Shown here: one piece after another, positions 54,924-62,326 of the stretch | Numbering within the stretch: position 1 is the first letter of the stretch | How the letters are laid out: each line of letters begins with the position of its first letter | Assembly: GCF_947490415.1 (NCBI RefSeq) | Contig: NZ_CANLGX010000003.1 | Coordinates: 186,001 to 250,000, forward strand | Length of the DNA stretch: 64,000 nucleotides | Direction: 5' to 3' | From: an uncultured Eudoraea sp. | GTDB taxonomy: Bacteria; Bacteroidota; Bacteroidia; Flavobacteriales; Flavobacteriaceae | Notes under the pieces: model-generated | What the model was told of the DNA's origin: nothing | The model's input: only the letters and a program-made list of their open reading frames with translations | The model's database searches: none | Program-made: the position numbers and the translations under genes

Positions 54924-55796
54924 ATGTCTAATATAGGATTGATAATTGCGGAAAGGAGCAGGGATATTGGAGACTTTCTGGTTGGGAGATTAATACCCTT
55001 TCGCAAAAAGCGAATGATAGGTCCATTTATTTTTATCGATCATATGGGTCCCACTAGTTTGGGCCCCGAAAAATATATGGATGTTGATCAACACCCGCAT
55101 ATCGGACTGGCCACACTAACTTTTATGTTAGAAGGAGAAATCATGCACGAAGACAGTTTGGGTACAAAGCAACGAATTACACCCGGTTCCGTAAATTGGA
55201 TGATAGCAGGTAAAGGAGTTTCCCATACAGAGCGCACCCCCGCTGATCTAAGGGATGGGAGAAGTTTAGTTACCCACGGATACCAAATATGGGTCGCTTT
55301 ACCAAAGGAGTTAGAGGATATAGCCCCACAATTTTATCACTTTGGTGCGGATGAACTTCCTCAATGGCACATTGGTAGTACAACCTTTAAATTAATAGCT
55401 GGTAATGGCTACGGTAAGTCATCGCCTGTACCCGTTCATTCCCCTTTATTTATGGTAGAAATAAAGACGGTTGAAGATTATGTGTTGGACACATCAAACG
55501 AATTATATGGAGAAATTGGAATTTGCATAGTAGAAGGCGCTATAGTGGCTTGTGATAATGAAATTAATAAAGGCAATATCCTGGTCTCCAAAGTTTCAGA
55601 TGTTTGCAACGTTAAAGTCAAGGCCAATTCCCATATTTTGTTGTTTGGGGGAGAGCCATTTAGCGAGGAACGGCATATATATTGGAATTTTGTCTCTCAT
55701 GACAAAAATAAAATTGATGAAGCTAAACAGGCATGGAAGAATAAGACTTTTCCAATGATGCAAACAGACAGAACCTATGTGCCACTTCCTCGTTAA
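54924..55796 (+). CDS. Pirin family protein
   Basis: 290 residues, bicupin. Pirin marks: FIFIDHMGPTSLGPEKYMDVDQHPHIGLATLTFMLEGEIMHEDSLG, which holds the metal-binding His residues, PGSVNWMIAGKGVSHTER and QIWVALPKELED. Some bacterial pirins have quercetin dioxygenase activity; the role here is unknown. Confidence 0.92.
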   Translation: MSNIGLIIAERSRDIGDFLVGRLIPFRKKRMIGPFIFIDHMGPTSLGPEKYMDVDQHPHIGLATLTFMLEGEIMHEDSLGTKQRITPGSVNWMIAGKGVSHTERTPADLRDGRSLVTHGYQIWVALPKELEDIAPQFYHFGADELPQWHIGSTTFKLIAGNGYGKSSPVPVHSPLFMVEIKTVEDYVLDTSNELYGEIGICIVEGAIVACDNEINKGNILVSKVSDVCNVKVKANSHILLFGGEPFSEERHIYWNFVSHDKNKIDEAKQAWKNKTFPMMQTDRTYVPLPR

Positions 55797-55841
55797 ACCC
55801 ACAATTTTGTATTCTTATTTCTTAAAGGCTATCTTCATTCT

Positions 55842-57383
55842 ATGATCAACTCGTATAACTTCTTTAAAAACTTCAAATACAGCGGTCTGGTATTCAGTAT
55901 TTACATATTGCTGTGTAGTTGTAATTCTCCAAAAAAGGATAAAGCAGTCGTTCTATATGAAACCAATTGTACCAGTTGTCACATTCTTCCTGAAATAAAT
56001 AGCTTGCCAAAGGATATTTGGTCAGAGAAAATACTTCCTGAAATGGGAGCAAGATTAGGGATAAGAGACTCGGGTTACAATCCCTATAAGGGACTTTCAT
56101 TTGTAGAAATGGATGCGGTAATTAAAACCGGAATATTTCCTGGTAAACCCATGCTCAATATAAGCGATTGGGAACTCCTAAAAGAATATATTATAAGTAA
56201 TGCCCCAGATTCATTGCCAGTAATAGGTAACCGTGTTACTCCTGAAGAATTATCACAGTTCACACCAACCAGGATTTCCCTGGATAGTACAAAAGGGGCA
56301 TTTTTTACTTATATGGAATTTAAAAAGGAAAAAAAAGGACTCATGCTGGGTGATCTATATGGCAACTTATCTGAATACAGTTTTGCCGCTAAACAAAACA
56401 ATCGTGTAGGTAGATTTGGAAGTCCGGTGGTTTCCATAGAAGAAGATGGCGATAATATGATTGTAGCTGCAATTGGAAGTATAAGACCTAGCGAATTATT
56501 TTCAGGCAGACTATTTGAAGTGAGTCCGGATACAATAAAGATTATTCCCGAGGCACTCCATCGCCCGGTGCATGTACTTGCTCATGATTTTGACAAGGAT
56601 GGGATTAAAGAATTGGTTGTTAGTGAGTTTGGAGACATAAAAGGGCAGCTATCAATTTTTAGAAAAAGGACGGAAGAAGAAACCTATACAAAGCATATAC
56701 TTTTAAATCAACCAGGTACAATAAAAGCTGAGATAAGTGATATGAATAATGACGGTAAGGATGATCTGGTAGTATTAACTGCCCAGGGGGATGAAGGGAT
56801 CACCATACTTTATCAGGAAAATGATTTAAAATTCAGACCCGAAAAAGTAATCCGTTTTAGTCCTGTATATGGTAGTAGTGCGTTTCAAATGATTGATTAT
56901 GATCATGATGGAGATGATGATATAATTACGGTGCACGGCGATAATGCGGACAAATCATTTGTGCCCAAGCCATATCATGGAATGCGCATTCATATTAACA
57001 ATGGAAAAAATTCATTTACGGAGACCTACTTCTATCCTTTAAATGGTGCTACCGCCCTGGAAGCATTAGATTTCGATCAGGACGGAGATATAGATATTGC
57101 ACTGGTAGCATCGTTCCCCGATTATCAAAATAAGCCAGATTTCTCATTTGTATATTTAGAAAATAAAAACGAACTTAATTTCAATTTTTCTGAATGTACC
57201 TTTAAAGATTCAAATAGTGGAAGATGGTTCTTAATAGATACCGGGGATGTTGATAATGATGGGGATGAAGATATTATTTTAAGTTCGTTTACTTATGCAT
57301 TTACTCCTGTACCCGAATCTTTTTCCGATCGATGGAATGAGGAAAATGTTGATATAATGGTGTTGGAAAATATTTTAAAATAA
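55842..57383 (+). CDS. Lipoprotein with a haem-c motif and FG-GAP/VCBS repeats
   Basis: 513 residues. Lipoprotein signal with the lipobox at ILLCSCN. A CxxCH haem-binding motif follows (NCTSCHIL, about residue 43). The rest is a beta-propeller-like set of FG-GAP/VCBS repeats with Ca-binding loops: DFDKDGIKE, DMNNDGKDD, DYDHDGDDD, DFDQDGDID and DVDNDGDED. Such proteins sit on the cell surface. The first of four envelope-protein genes in one direction; the gap to the next is 15 bases. Confidence 0.85.
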   Translation: MINSYNFFKNFKYSGLVFSIYILLCSCNSPKKDKAVVLYETNCTSCHILPEINSLPKDIWSEKILPEMGARLGIRDSGYNPYKGLSFVEMDAVIKTGIFPGKPMLNISDWELLKEYIISNAPDSLPVIGNRVTPEELSQFTPTRISLDSTKGAFFTYMEFKKEKKGLMLGDLYGNLSEYSFAAKQNNRVGRFGSPVVSIEEDGDNMIVAAIGSIRPSELFSGRLFEVSPDTIKIIPEALHRPVHVLAHDFDKDGIKELVVSEFGDIKGQLSIFRKRTEEETYTKHILLNQPGTIKAEISDMNNDGKDDLVVLTAQGDEGITILYQENDLKFRPEKVIRFSPVYGSSAFQMIDYDHDGDDDIITVHGDNADKSFVPKPYHGMRIHINNGKNSFTETYFYPLNGATALEALDFDQDGDIDIALVASFPDYQNKPDFSFVYLENKNELNFNFSECTFKDSNSGRWFLIDTGDVDNDGDEDIILSSFTYAFTPVPESFSDRWNEENVDIMVLENILK

Positions 57384-57398
57384 CTCAAACAATTAGCT

Positions 57399-57788
57399 AT
57401 GCGCAAAGTCATTTTAATATTGCTAATGGGGTTACTTTTAGTATCATGTAAAAGTGAAGAAGTTATATGGAAATCGATTGAAGTTACGGCCTCAGCTTAT
57501 AACTCATTGGAGAATCAAACCTCAGATCAACCTAATTTAGGGGCTTGGGGCGATACGCTTAAACCTGGCATGAAATGTATTGCAGTATCGCGTGATCTGT
57601 TATCGATAGGAATTGACCATAATACCAAAGTAAAAATTACGGGTTTAAAAGGAATCTACTTGGTAAAGGATAAAATGAATGAAAGATGGACAAATAAAAT
57701 TGATATTTACATGGGAGAAAACATAAAGCAAGCCAGGGAATGGGGGTCTAAAAAAGTCACCATTCAATATGCGATTAACCCTGATTAA
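57399..57788 (+). CDS. 3D-domain lipoprotein
   Basis: 129 residues. Lipoprotein signal MRKVILILLMGLLLVSC. The mature part fits the 3D (Asp-Asp-Asp) domain of lytic-transglycosylase-like proteins: VTASAYNS, GAWGDTLKPGMKCIAVSRDLL, LVKDKMNERWTNKIDIYMG. A role in peptidoglycan processing is likely from family and from the amidase encoded 57 bases downstream. Confidence 0.8.
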   Translation: MRKVILILLMGLLLVSCKSEEVIWKSIEVTASAYNSLENQTSDQPNLGAWGDTLKPGMKCIAVSRDLLSIGIDHNTKVKITGLKGIYLVKDKMNERWTNKIDIYMGENIKQAREWGSKKVTIQYAINPD

Positions 57789-57845
57789 TTACAAAATGCT
57801 CTATAAAAATAAACTGAACATAACAAAAGAGATTTCTCCGCCTGA

Positions 57846-58520
57846 ATGAAGCAACTTCTTCTAATAATTATCACACTAATTTTTCTGTCCTGTTCAGCCT
57901 CAAAAGTAATTGTAGACAAACCAATTGTATTTAACGAGGAAAGAACTGAACTAACACGCACCTACTTATTGGAACGTTATGGACTGGAGCAGGAATCTCC
58001 GGTCATTTCACCCAAGATGATTGTATTACACTGGACAGTTATTCCCAGCCTGGAAGAGGCATTTGAGGCATTTGACCCAGCCACTTTACCCAATTGGCGA
58101 CCTGATATAGAAAACGTAAGTGGACTGAATGTGTCCTCACAGTTTATGGTAGACAGGGATGGCACCATCTATAGTTTGATGCCCGAAACAAATATGGCAA
58201 GGCATGTCATTGGGCTGAATCATTGTGCAATAGGAGTTGAAAACGTTGGAGGCACTAAAGAGTTACCCTTGACAAGGGCCCAGTTAAAAGCAAATATTTG
58301 GTTGGTGGAATACCTAACCAATAAATATCCAATTGAGTATTTAATCGGACACTATGAGTATACAAATTTTGAAGACCATCCTTTATGGTTGGAGAAAGAC
58401 AAAACCTACAGGACGGTAAAAACAGATCCGGGTAAAGATTTTATGAAAAAAGTACGTAAAGCAACCAAAAATCTTAATTTTAAACCCGTACCGAAAAAAC
58501 CAGAAAATAATGACAATTAA
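57846..58520 (+). CDS. N-acetylmuramoyl-L-alanine amidase lipoprotein (amidase_2)
   Basis: 224 residues. Lipoprotein signal with lipobox ending LSC. AmpD-type zinc amidase core: first His in IVLHWTV, SSQFMVDRDGTIYSLMPE, second His region ARHVIGLNHCAIGVENVG, and YLIGHYEYTNFEDHPLW. Cleaves the amide between muramic acid and the peptide stem. The 3' end overlaps the carboxypeptidase gene by 11 bases. Confidence 0.9.
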   Translation: MKQLLLIIITLIFLSCSASKVIVDKPIVFNEERTELTRTYLLERYGLEQESPVISPKMIVLHWTVIPSLEEAFEAFDPATLPNWRPDIENVSGLNVSSQFMVDRDGTIYSLMPETNMARHVIGLNHCAIGVENVGGTKELPLTRAQLKANIWLVEYLTNKYPIEYLIGHYEYTNFEDHPLWLEKDKTYRTVKTDPGKDFMKKVRKATKNLNFKPVPKKPENNDN

Positions 58521-59979
58521 ATATCTAAATGTACTTCTTCTCATTATAATTGCTACTCAGCTATATGCTCAGCCGGTGGAGATAACAAATTCGCTATATG
58601 AGACATATGATTCTTATAAAGAACCTACTCTGAATAAAAGACGAATTAAACATCAAGAGCTGGTACCGCTTGTAAAAGGATACCGTAATAATCCCAAATT
58701 TGATGTTACCACTGTTGGAAGCTCCATTGAAGGCAGAACACTATCCCTTATCAGTATAGGTAAAGGTGAAACTGATGTCTTTTTATGGTCACAAATGCAC
58801 GGTGATGAACCAACAGCAACTCAAGCCATATTTGATATCTTAAACTTTTTGGATAGTGATGATTTTAAAGATGAAAAAGAGGAGATATTAAAAAATCTAA
58901 GACTTCACTTTTTACCTATGCTAAATCCTGATGGTGCCGAGGTCTTTCAAAGAAGAAATACTCTTGGGATAGATATTAACCGGGATGCACTAAGACTCCA
59001 ATCTCCCGAAAGTAAAACCCTTAAACGGGTTCGGGATAGTCTAAGTGCTAACTTTGGTTTTAATCTTCATGATCAGAGTACGTACTATAATGCGGAACGC
59101 ACTAATAAACCCGCCACTGTATCATATCTGGCTCCAGCATATAATTATGAGAAAGATATAAATGAGGTTAGAGGCAATGCCATGAAAGTTATTGTTTATA
59201 TGAACAATATCATTCAGAAATATGCCCCGGGACAAGTTGGAAGATATAACGACGATTTTGAACCAAGAGCCTTTGGAGATAATATTCAAAAGTGGGGGAC
59301 AAGCACAATTTTAATTGAATCTGGCGGCTATCCCGGGGATATTGAAAAACAGGAAATACGAAAGTTGAATTACGTCTCTATTCTGTCTGCAATTTATACT
59401 ATTGCCAAAGGAAATTATAAAGATATCAATCTGGAGGATTATGAAAAAATACCGGAAAATGATCGTAAACTTTTTGATTTAAAAATAGAAGGAGTTAGCT
59501 ATGAATTGATGGGCTCAGAATATATTCTTGATTTGGGTATTCAAAGACCTGAAGTGGATATGGAGGGGCATAACGATTTTTGGTATAGCAGCAGAATAAT
59601 AGATCAGGGAGATCTTTCGACCTATTATGGATATAAGACTTTTAATGCCGCGGGCTATAAACTTAAACCGGGAAAGATATATCCAAAGACAGTGAAGTCA
59701 ATTCAGGAGCTGAACAAGTTGAATCCCATGGAATTATTAAAATCCGGATACACTTACATCAGAGTGGAACAACTTGACGAAAATTCCTTAAACTCACCAA
59801 TCCCTTTACATATTATTTCAACAACCTATAAAGTTCCCAAATTTAATCTCTCCGTCGGTAAAAATCCAACTTTTCTGCTAGCCAAGGATCAGAAAATTGA
59901 AAAAGCAGTGATCAATGGGTTTTTAGTAGATTTAGAAACTGGTGCTACCGATTTTGTAAATGCTATGATCTATAAATAA
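58510..59979 (+). CDS. M14 zinc carboxypeptidase
   Basis: 489 residues. Signal peptide (YLNVLLLIIIATQLYAQ), then an M14 domain: zinc ligands in QMHGDEPTATQ (HxxE) and the later His in FNLHDQST, with PMLNPDGAEVFQRRNTLGIDINRDA and the catalytic Glu in LIESGGYPG. An M14 enzyme beside an amidase suggests trimming of murein peptides, although a protein substrate is possible. The C-terminal ~180 residues are a separate beta-rich domain. Confidence 0.9.
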   Translation: MTIKYLNVLLLIIIATQLYAQPVEITNSLYETYDSYKEPTLNKRRIKHQELVPLVKGYRNNPKFDVTTVGSSIEGRTLSLISIGKGETDVFLWSQMHGDEPTATQAIFDILNFLDSDDFKDEKEEILKNLRLHFLPMLNPDGAEVFQRRNTLGIDINRDALRLQSPESKTLKRVRDSLSANFGFNLHDQSTYYNAERTNKPATVSYLAPAYNYEKDINEVRGNAMKVIVYMNNIIQKYAPGQVGRYNDDFEPRAFGDNIQKWGTSTILIESGGYPGDIEKQEIRKLNYVSILSAIYTIAKGNYKDINLEDYEKIPENDRKLFDLKIEGVSYELMGSEYILDLGIQRPEVDMEGHNDFWYSSRIIDQGDLSTYYGYKTFNAAGYKLKPGKIYPKTVKSIQELNKLNPMELLKSGYTYIRVEQLDENSLNSPIPLHIISTTYKVPKFNLSVGKNPTFLLAKDQKIEKAVINGFLVDLETGATDFVNAMIYK

Positions 59980-60040
59980 GTTAATTCTTAGATCTAAGGC
60001 CTTACTACTTACACTTTGTTTATCTCTTCTAAGCCTAGGG

Positions 60041-60226
60041 TTATATGTTACCGTTGAATAGATAACTATAATTAGTGGTAAGATGGGAAGCATTTGAAAG
60101 TAAGATTACCAACATAGTAAACAAAGCAACTACTATTGATGAAAATACTAAGAGAACGACACTTTTATACCATCTGGATAATGGTCCTATTGCACTCTGA
60201 CTGATAATTTCGTTTACTACATCCAT
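60041..60226 (-). CDS. Small single-pass membrane protein, candidate
   Basis: 61 residues from the ATG at 60224-60226, MDVVNEIISQSAIGPLSRW, with one strong hydrophobic segment (VVLLVFSSIVVALFTMLVILL). The frame continues upstream to 60286 but ATG at 60226 gives a cleaner protein. No family recognised; it could be chance, but the hydrophobic block with flanking charged residues argues for a gene. Confidence 0.4.
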   Translation of the reverse strand: MDVVNEIISQSAIGPLSRWYKSVVLLVFSSIVVALFTMLVILLSNASHLTTNYSYLFNGNI

Positions 60227-60363
60227 GATTTCTTTTTTTAGCGTTACACATTTTTTAATACATTTTAGGATGACTTTAAGTTGCAACAGTTCATTGGGGT
60301 TGTTACATATTAAACAAGTTATGTCCCAAAAACCCTACTTTGCGAGAATATATTTTTGATAAT

Positions 60364-60398
60364 CCAAAAAAAAAGAGGTGCCAAATAGCACCTCTTTA
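60364..60398 (-). terminator. Terminator of the VWA lipoprotein gene
   Basis: Perfect 10-bp stem (AAAGAGGTGC with GCACCTCTTT, 6-base loop), followed on the minus strand by nine T's. 23 bases beyond the stop codon. Confidence 0.9.
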
Positions 60399-60420
60399 AT
60401 TGTCTTATATTATTAAGTTT

Positions 60421-61518
60421 TTACTCACAGCCTCCGGTAAAGCCAGAGGTGTCAAATTTAGTCTGTACAGCTCCCTGCAGGCTGCCATTACTCACTTGTA
60501 TAGCCAGATTATTTTCCCCACTGCCATCTCGTTTTGGGGTACAATATTCAAAGAGGTAAAAACTATTTGACTGTTCGGTTACCCTAAGTGAAATATCATT
60601 AAAAGTTGTTTCAAGTTCTTCCTTGTTACCGGCAAAAACGCTCGAAGTTTTACCAATTTTCATTAGTATTTCAGTATCAATTTCAGATCCTAAGCCAATT
60701 GCAAAAAAAGAAATATTACTATTAGATTCATCTACTTTTTTTAAGGCTTCTTCTTCACTATATCGCGAAGCCTGGTCAGTGCCATCAGTAAAAACTACTA
60801 CTGAAGTAGCGCCAATAATACTATTGTTTGTGCTTTCGTTAAGTAATTCGGAAGCAATATTCGTAGATTTAATTACCGCTCCGTATAAATCAGTTGAGGG
60901 ATCATTGCTAATTGTAGTTGTTATACCTGCTATTGCAGCTATCAATTCGTCCCTGGAGGCAGTTAAGGGATTCAATAAATGTAGTTCATCTTCCCCGTCA
61001 AACCAATAAATAGCCATTTTAAACGAGTCTTCCTCTATCGTGGGCATTACATTGTTTATAAAACTAGTGGTTGCAGATTTTAACTCATCCAAACTACTGC
61101 TAAGTACACTATTACTAAGGTCGAGTACCAATAAAGTACTGTTATTAAAAATTTGTGAATTAGGCGAAATACGGGCATAAGACTCAGAGGCAGATATGGT
61201 ATTAAAACATTCGTCGTTTCTTCCTTGCTCATAAATGGTAAATTGTTCTGCAGTTAATCCCGGAACCGGATTTCCAATATTGTCAGAGACTTTAAAAAAA
61301 ATAGATACTTTACCAGGTAAGGTGGTAAATTGATCCTGAATAGATAATACAAGATCGCTTTCACCAAGGTCAAGACAGTCATCAACAGGATTACCTAAAC
61401 CAAGCGAACCAGCCTGGTTGATGTCAAAATTTACATCATCATCTGCATTTCCACAAGAAACGAATAGGATTAAAGCACATTGTAGACCTAGAAGTTTAAT
61501 ATAAGTTTTCATTTTCAT
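60421..61518 (-). CDS. VWA-domain lipoprotein
   Basis: 365 residues. Lipoprotein signal (MKMKTYIKLLGLQCALILFVSC). A beta domain (about 50-120) is followed by a VWA domain (about 125-320) with an intact MIDAS: VLDLSNS, and VVFTDGTDQASR, with acidic Asp. Ends in a Cys-containing tail (YCTPKRDGSGE ... FTGGCE). Probably an adhesion or protein-binding surface protein. Its upstream region shares TTGTTAAA elements with the divergent molybdoenzyme genes. Confidence 0.88.
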   Translation of the reverse strand: MKMKTYIKLLGLQCALILFVSCGNADDDVNFDINQAGSLGLGNPVDDCLDLGESDLVLSIQDQFTTLPGKVSIFFKVSDNIGNPVPGLTAEQFTIYEQGRNDECFNTISASESYARISPNSQIFNNSTLLVLDLSNSVLSSSLDELKSATTSFINNVMPTIEEDSFKMAIYWFDGEDELHLLNPLTASRDELIAAIAGITTTISNDPSTDLYGAVIKSTNIASELLNESTNNSIIGATSVVVFTDGTDQASRYSEEEALKKVDESNSNISFFAIGLGSEIDTEILMKIGKTSSVFAGNKEELETTFNDISLRVTEQSNSFYLFEYCTPKRDGSGENNLAIQVSNGSLQGAVQTKFDTSGFTGGCE

Positions 61519-61752
61519 AAATTTTGTTGTTCAAACAGCACAACGGCTAATTCTATTTAAAATTATGGGAGTATTTAAAAACTTTGTTAAATCTTGTTAA
61601 AACGGAATATAATTTTTTTGTAACTTAATATGTTTCTATGTTCTTACCATTAGGGAATGTTCTTATTTTAGCCGGTAAGAAATTCTTGCAAGGGTTAGCT
61701 GAAGAAGATTAAGAGATAAATTACCAGATTTGAAAATTCTTTTGCTTTTTAA

Positions 61753-61773
61753 CATTTAACAATTTGTTAAATG
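61753..61773. promoter_or_regulatory. Perfect 21-base palindrome, putative operator
   Basis: CATTTAACAA, T, TTGTTAAATG: 10-bp perfect inverted repeat around one base. The right arm contains the TTG of the proposed promoter, so a bound protein would block RNA polymerase. It shares the TTGTTAAA half-site with the direct repeats at 61584-61601. Confidence 0.55.
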
Positions 61774-61796
61774 GGCAAGAGTTATTTATAATTTTG
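61764..61796 (+). promoter_or_regulatory. Promoter of the molybdoenzyme genes
   Basis: TTG at 61764-61766, 22 bases, TAATTTTG at 61789-61796, an exact match to the -7 consensus. Expected start of transcription is near 61803, with a leader of about 40 bases. Confidence 0.6.
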
Positions 61797-61840
61797 ATAA
61801 CTTTAAGAAGTATTCTAATTACTCACTAAAAAACATTCAT

Positions 61841-62302
61841 ATGCCAACGTATCAATTAAATATTAATGGTGAATCGAGGTCAGTTGAAGTTAGCGAAGAT
61901 ACCCCGTTACTCTGGGTTTTACGCGATCATTTAGACCTCGTAGGAACAAAGTATGGTTGCGGCATTGCACTTTGTGGTTCATGTACAATTCATCTTGATG
62001 GAATTGCTGTCAGAAGTTGCGCTTTAACCTTGGCTCAGGTAGAGGGAAAATCTATAACCACCATAGAAGGTCTCTCTGAAGATGGTACTCATCCTGTTCA
62101 GGAAGCCTGGAAAGAGGTAGATGTTCCCCAATGCGGTTATTGCCAGTCCGGCCAGATAATGACTGCTTCAGCATTTCTTAAAAACAATCCGAATCCAACT
62201 GAAGATGAGATTAAAGATGCTATGCAGGGTAATATTTGCAGATGTGCGTCTTACACCAGAATTTATAAAGCAGTTGAAATAGCCGCCAGTAAAATGGCAT
62301 AG
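61841..62302 (+). CDS. [2Fe-2S] subunit of an isoquinoline/aldehyde oxidoreductase-type molybdoenzyme
   Basis: 153 residues. Two iron-sulfur clusters: plant-ferredoxin type (C40, C45, C48, C60) and the helical second cluster (C98, C101, C133, C135, in QCGYCQSG and NICRCASY). This is the small subunit of the xanthine dehydrogenase superfamily, IorA-like in length. Electrons pass from the molybdenum subunit encoded 24 bases downstream. Confidence 0.95.
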   Translation: MPTYQLNINGESRSVEVSEDTPLLWVLRDHLDLVGTKYGCGIALCGSCTIHLDGIAVRSCALTLAQVEGKSITTIEGLSEDGTHPVQEAWKEVDVPQCGYCQSGQIMTASAFLKNNPNPTEDEIKDAMQGNICRCASYTRIYKAVEIAASKMA

Positions 62303-62326
62303 TGAACCAGCAAAAAAAAAATCAAA

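Larger units (their letters stand above)
59980..60420. other. Intergenic region with a possible small membrane-protein gene
   Basis: 441 bases between two convergent genes. It holds a 61-codon minus-strand ORF (60041-60226) and, near the end, the terminator of the VWA lipoprotein gene. No terminator for the carboxypeptidase gene is clear. Confidence 0.55.
61519..61840. promoter_or_regulatory. Divergent promoter region, VWA lipoprotein and molybdoenzyme
   Basis: 322 bases. Toward the left gene: a TAATTTTA box on the minus strand (plus-strand 61558-61565), with TTGTTAAA repeated 10 bases apart at 61584-61591 and 61594-61601 just upstream. Toward the right gene: the promoter and palindrome listed separately. 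No ORF. Confidence 0.5.

Noticed and set aside
60623-61009. 128-codon plus-strand frame opposite the VWA lipoprotein
   Set aside because: The minus-strand gene has a signal peptide, MIDAS motif and terminator. The opposite frame has none.
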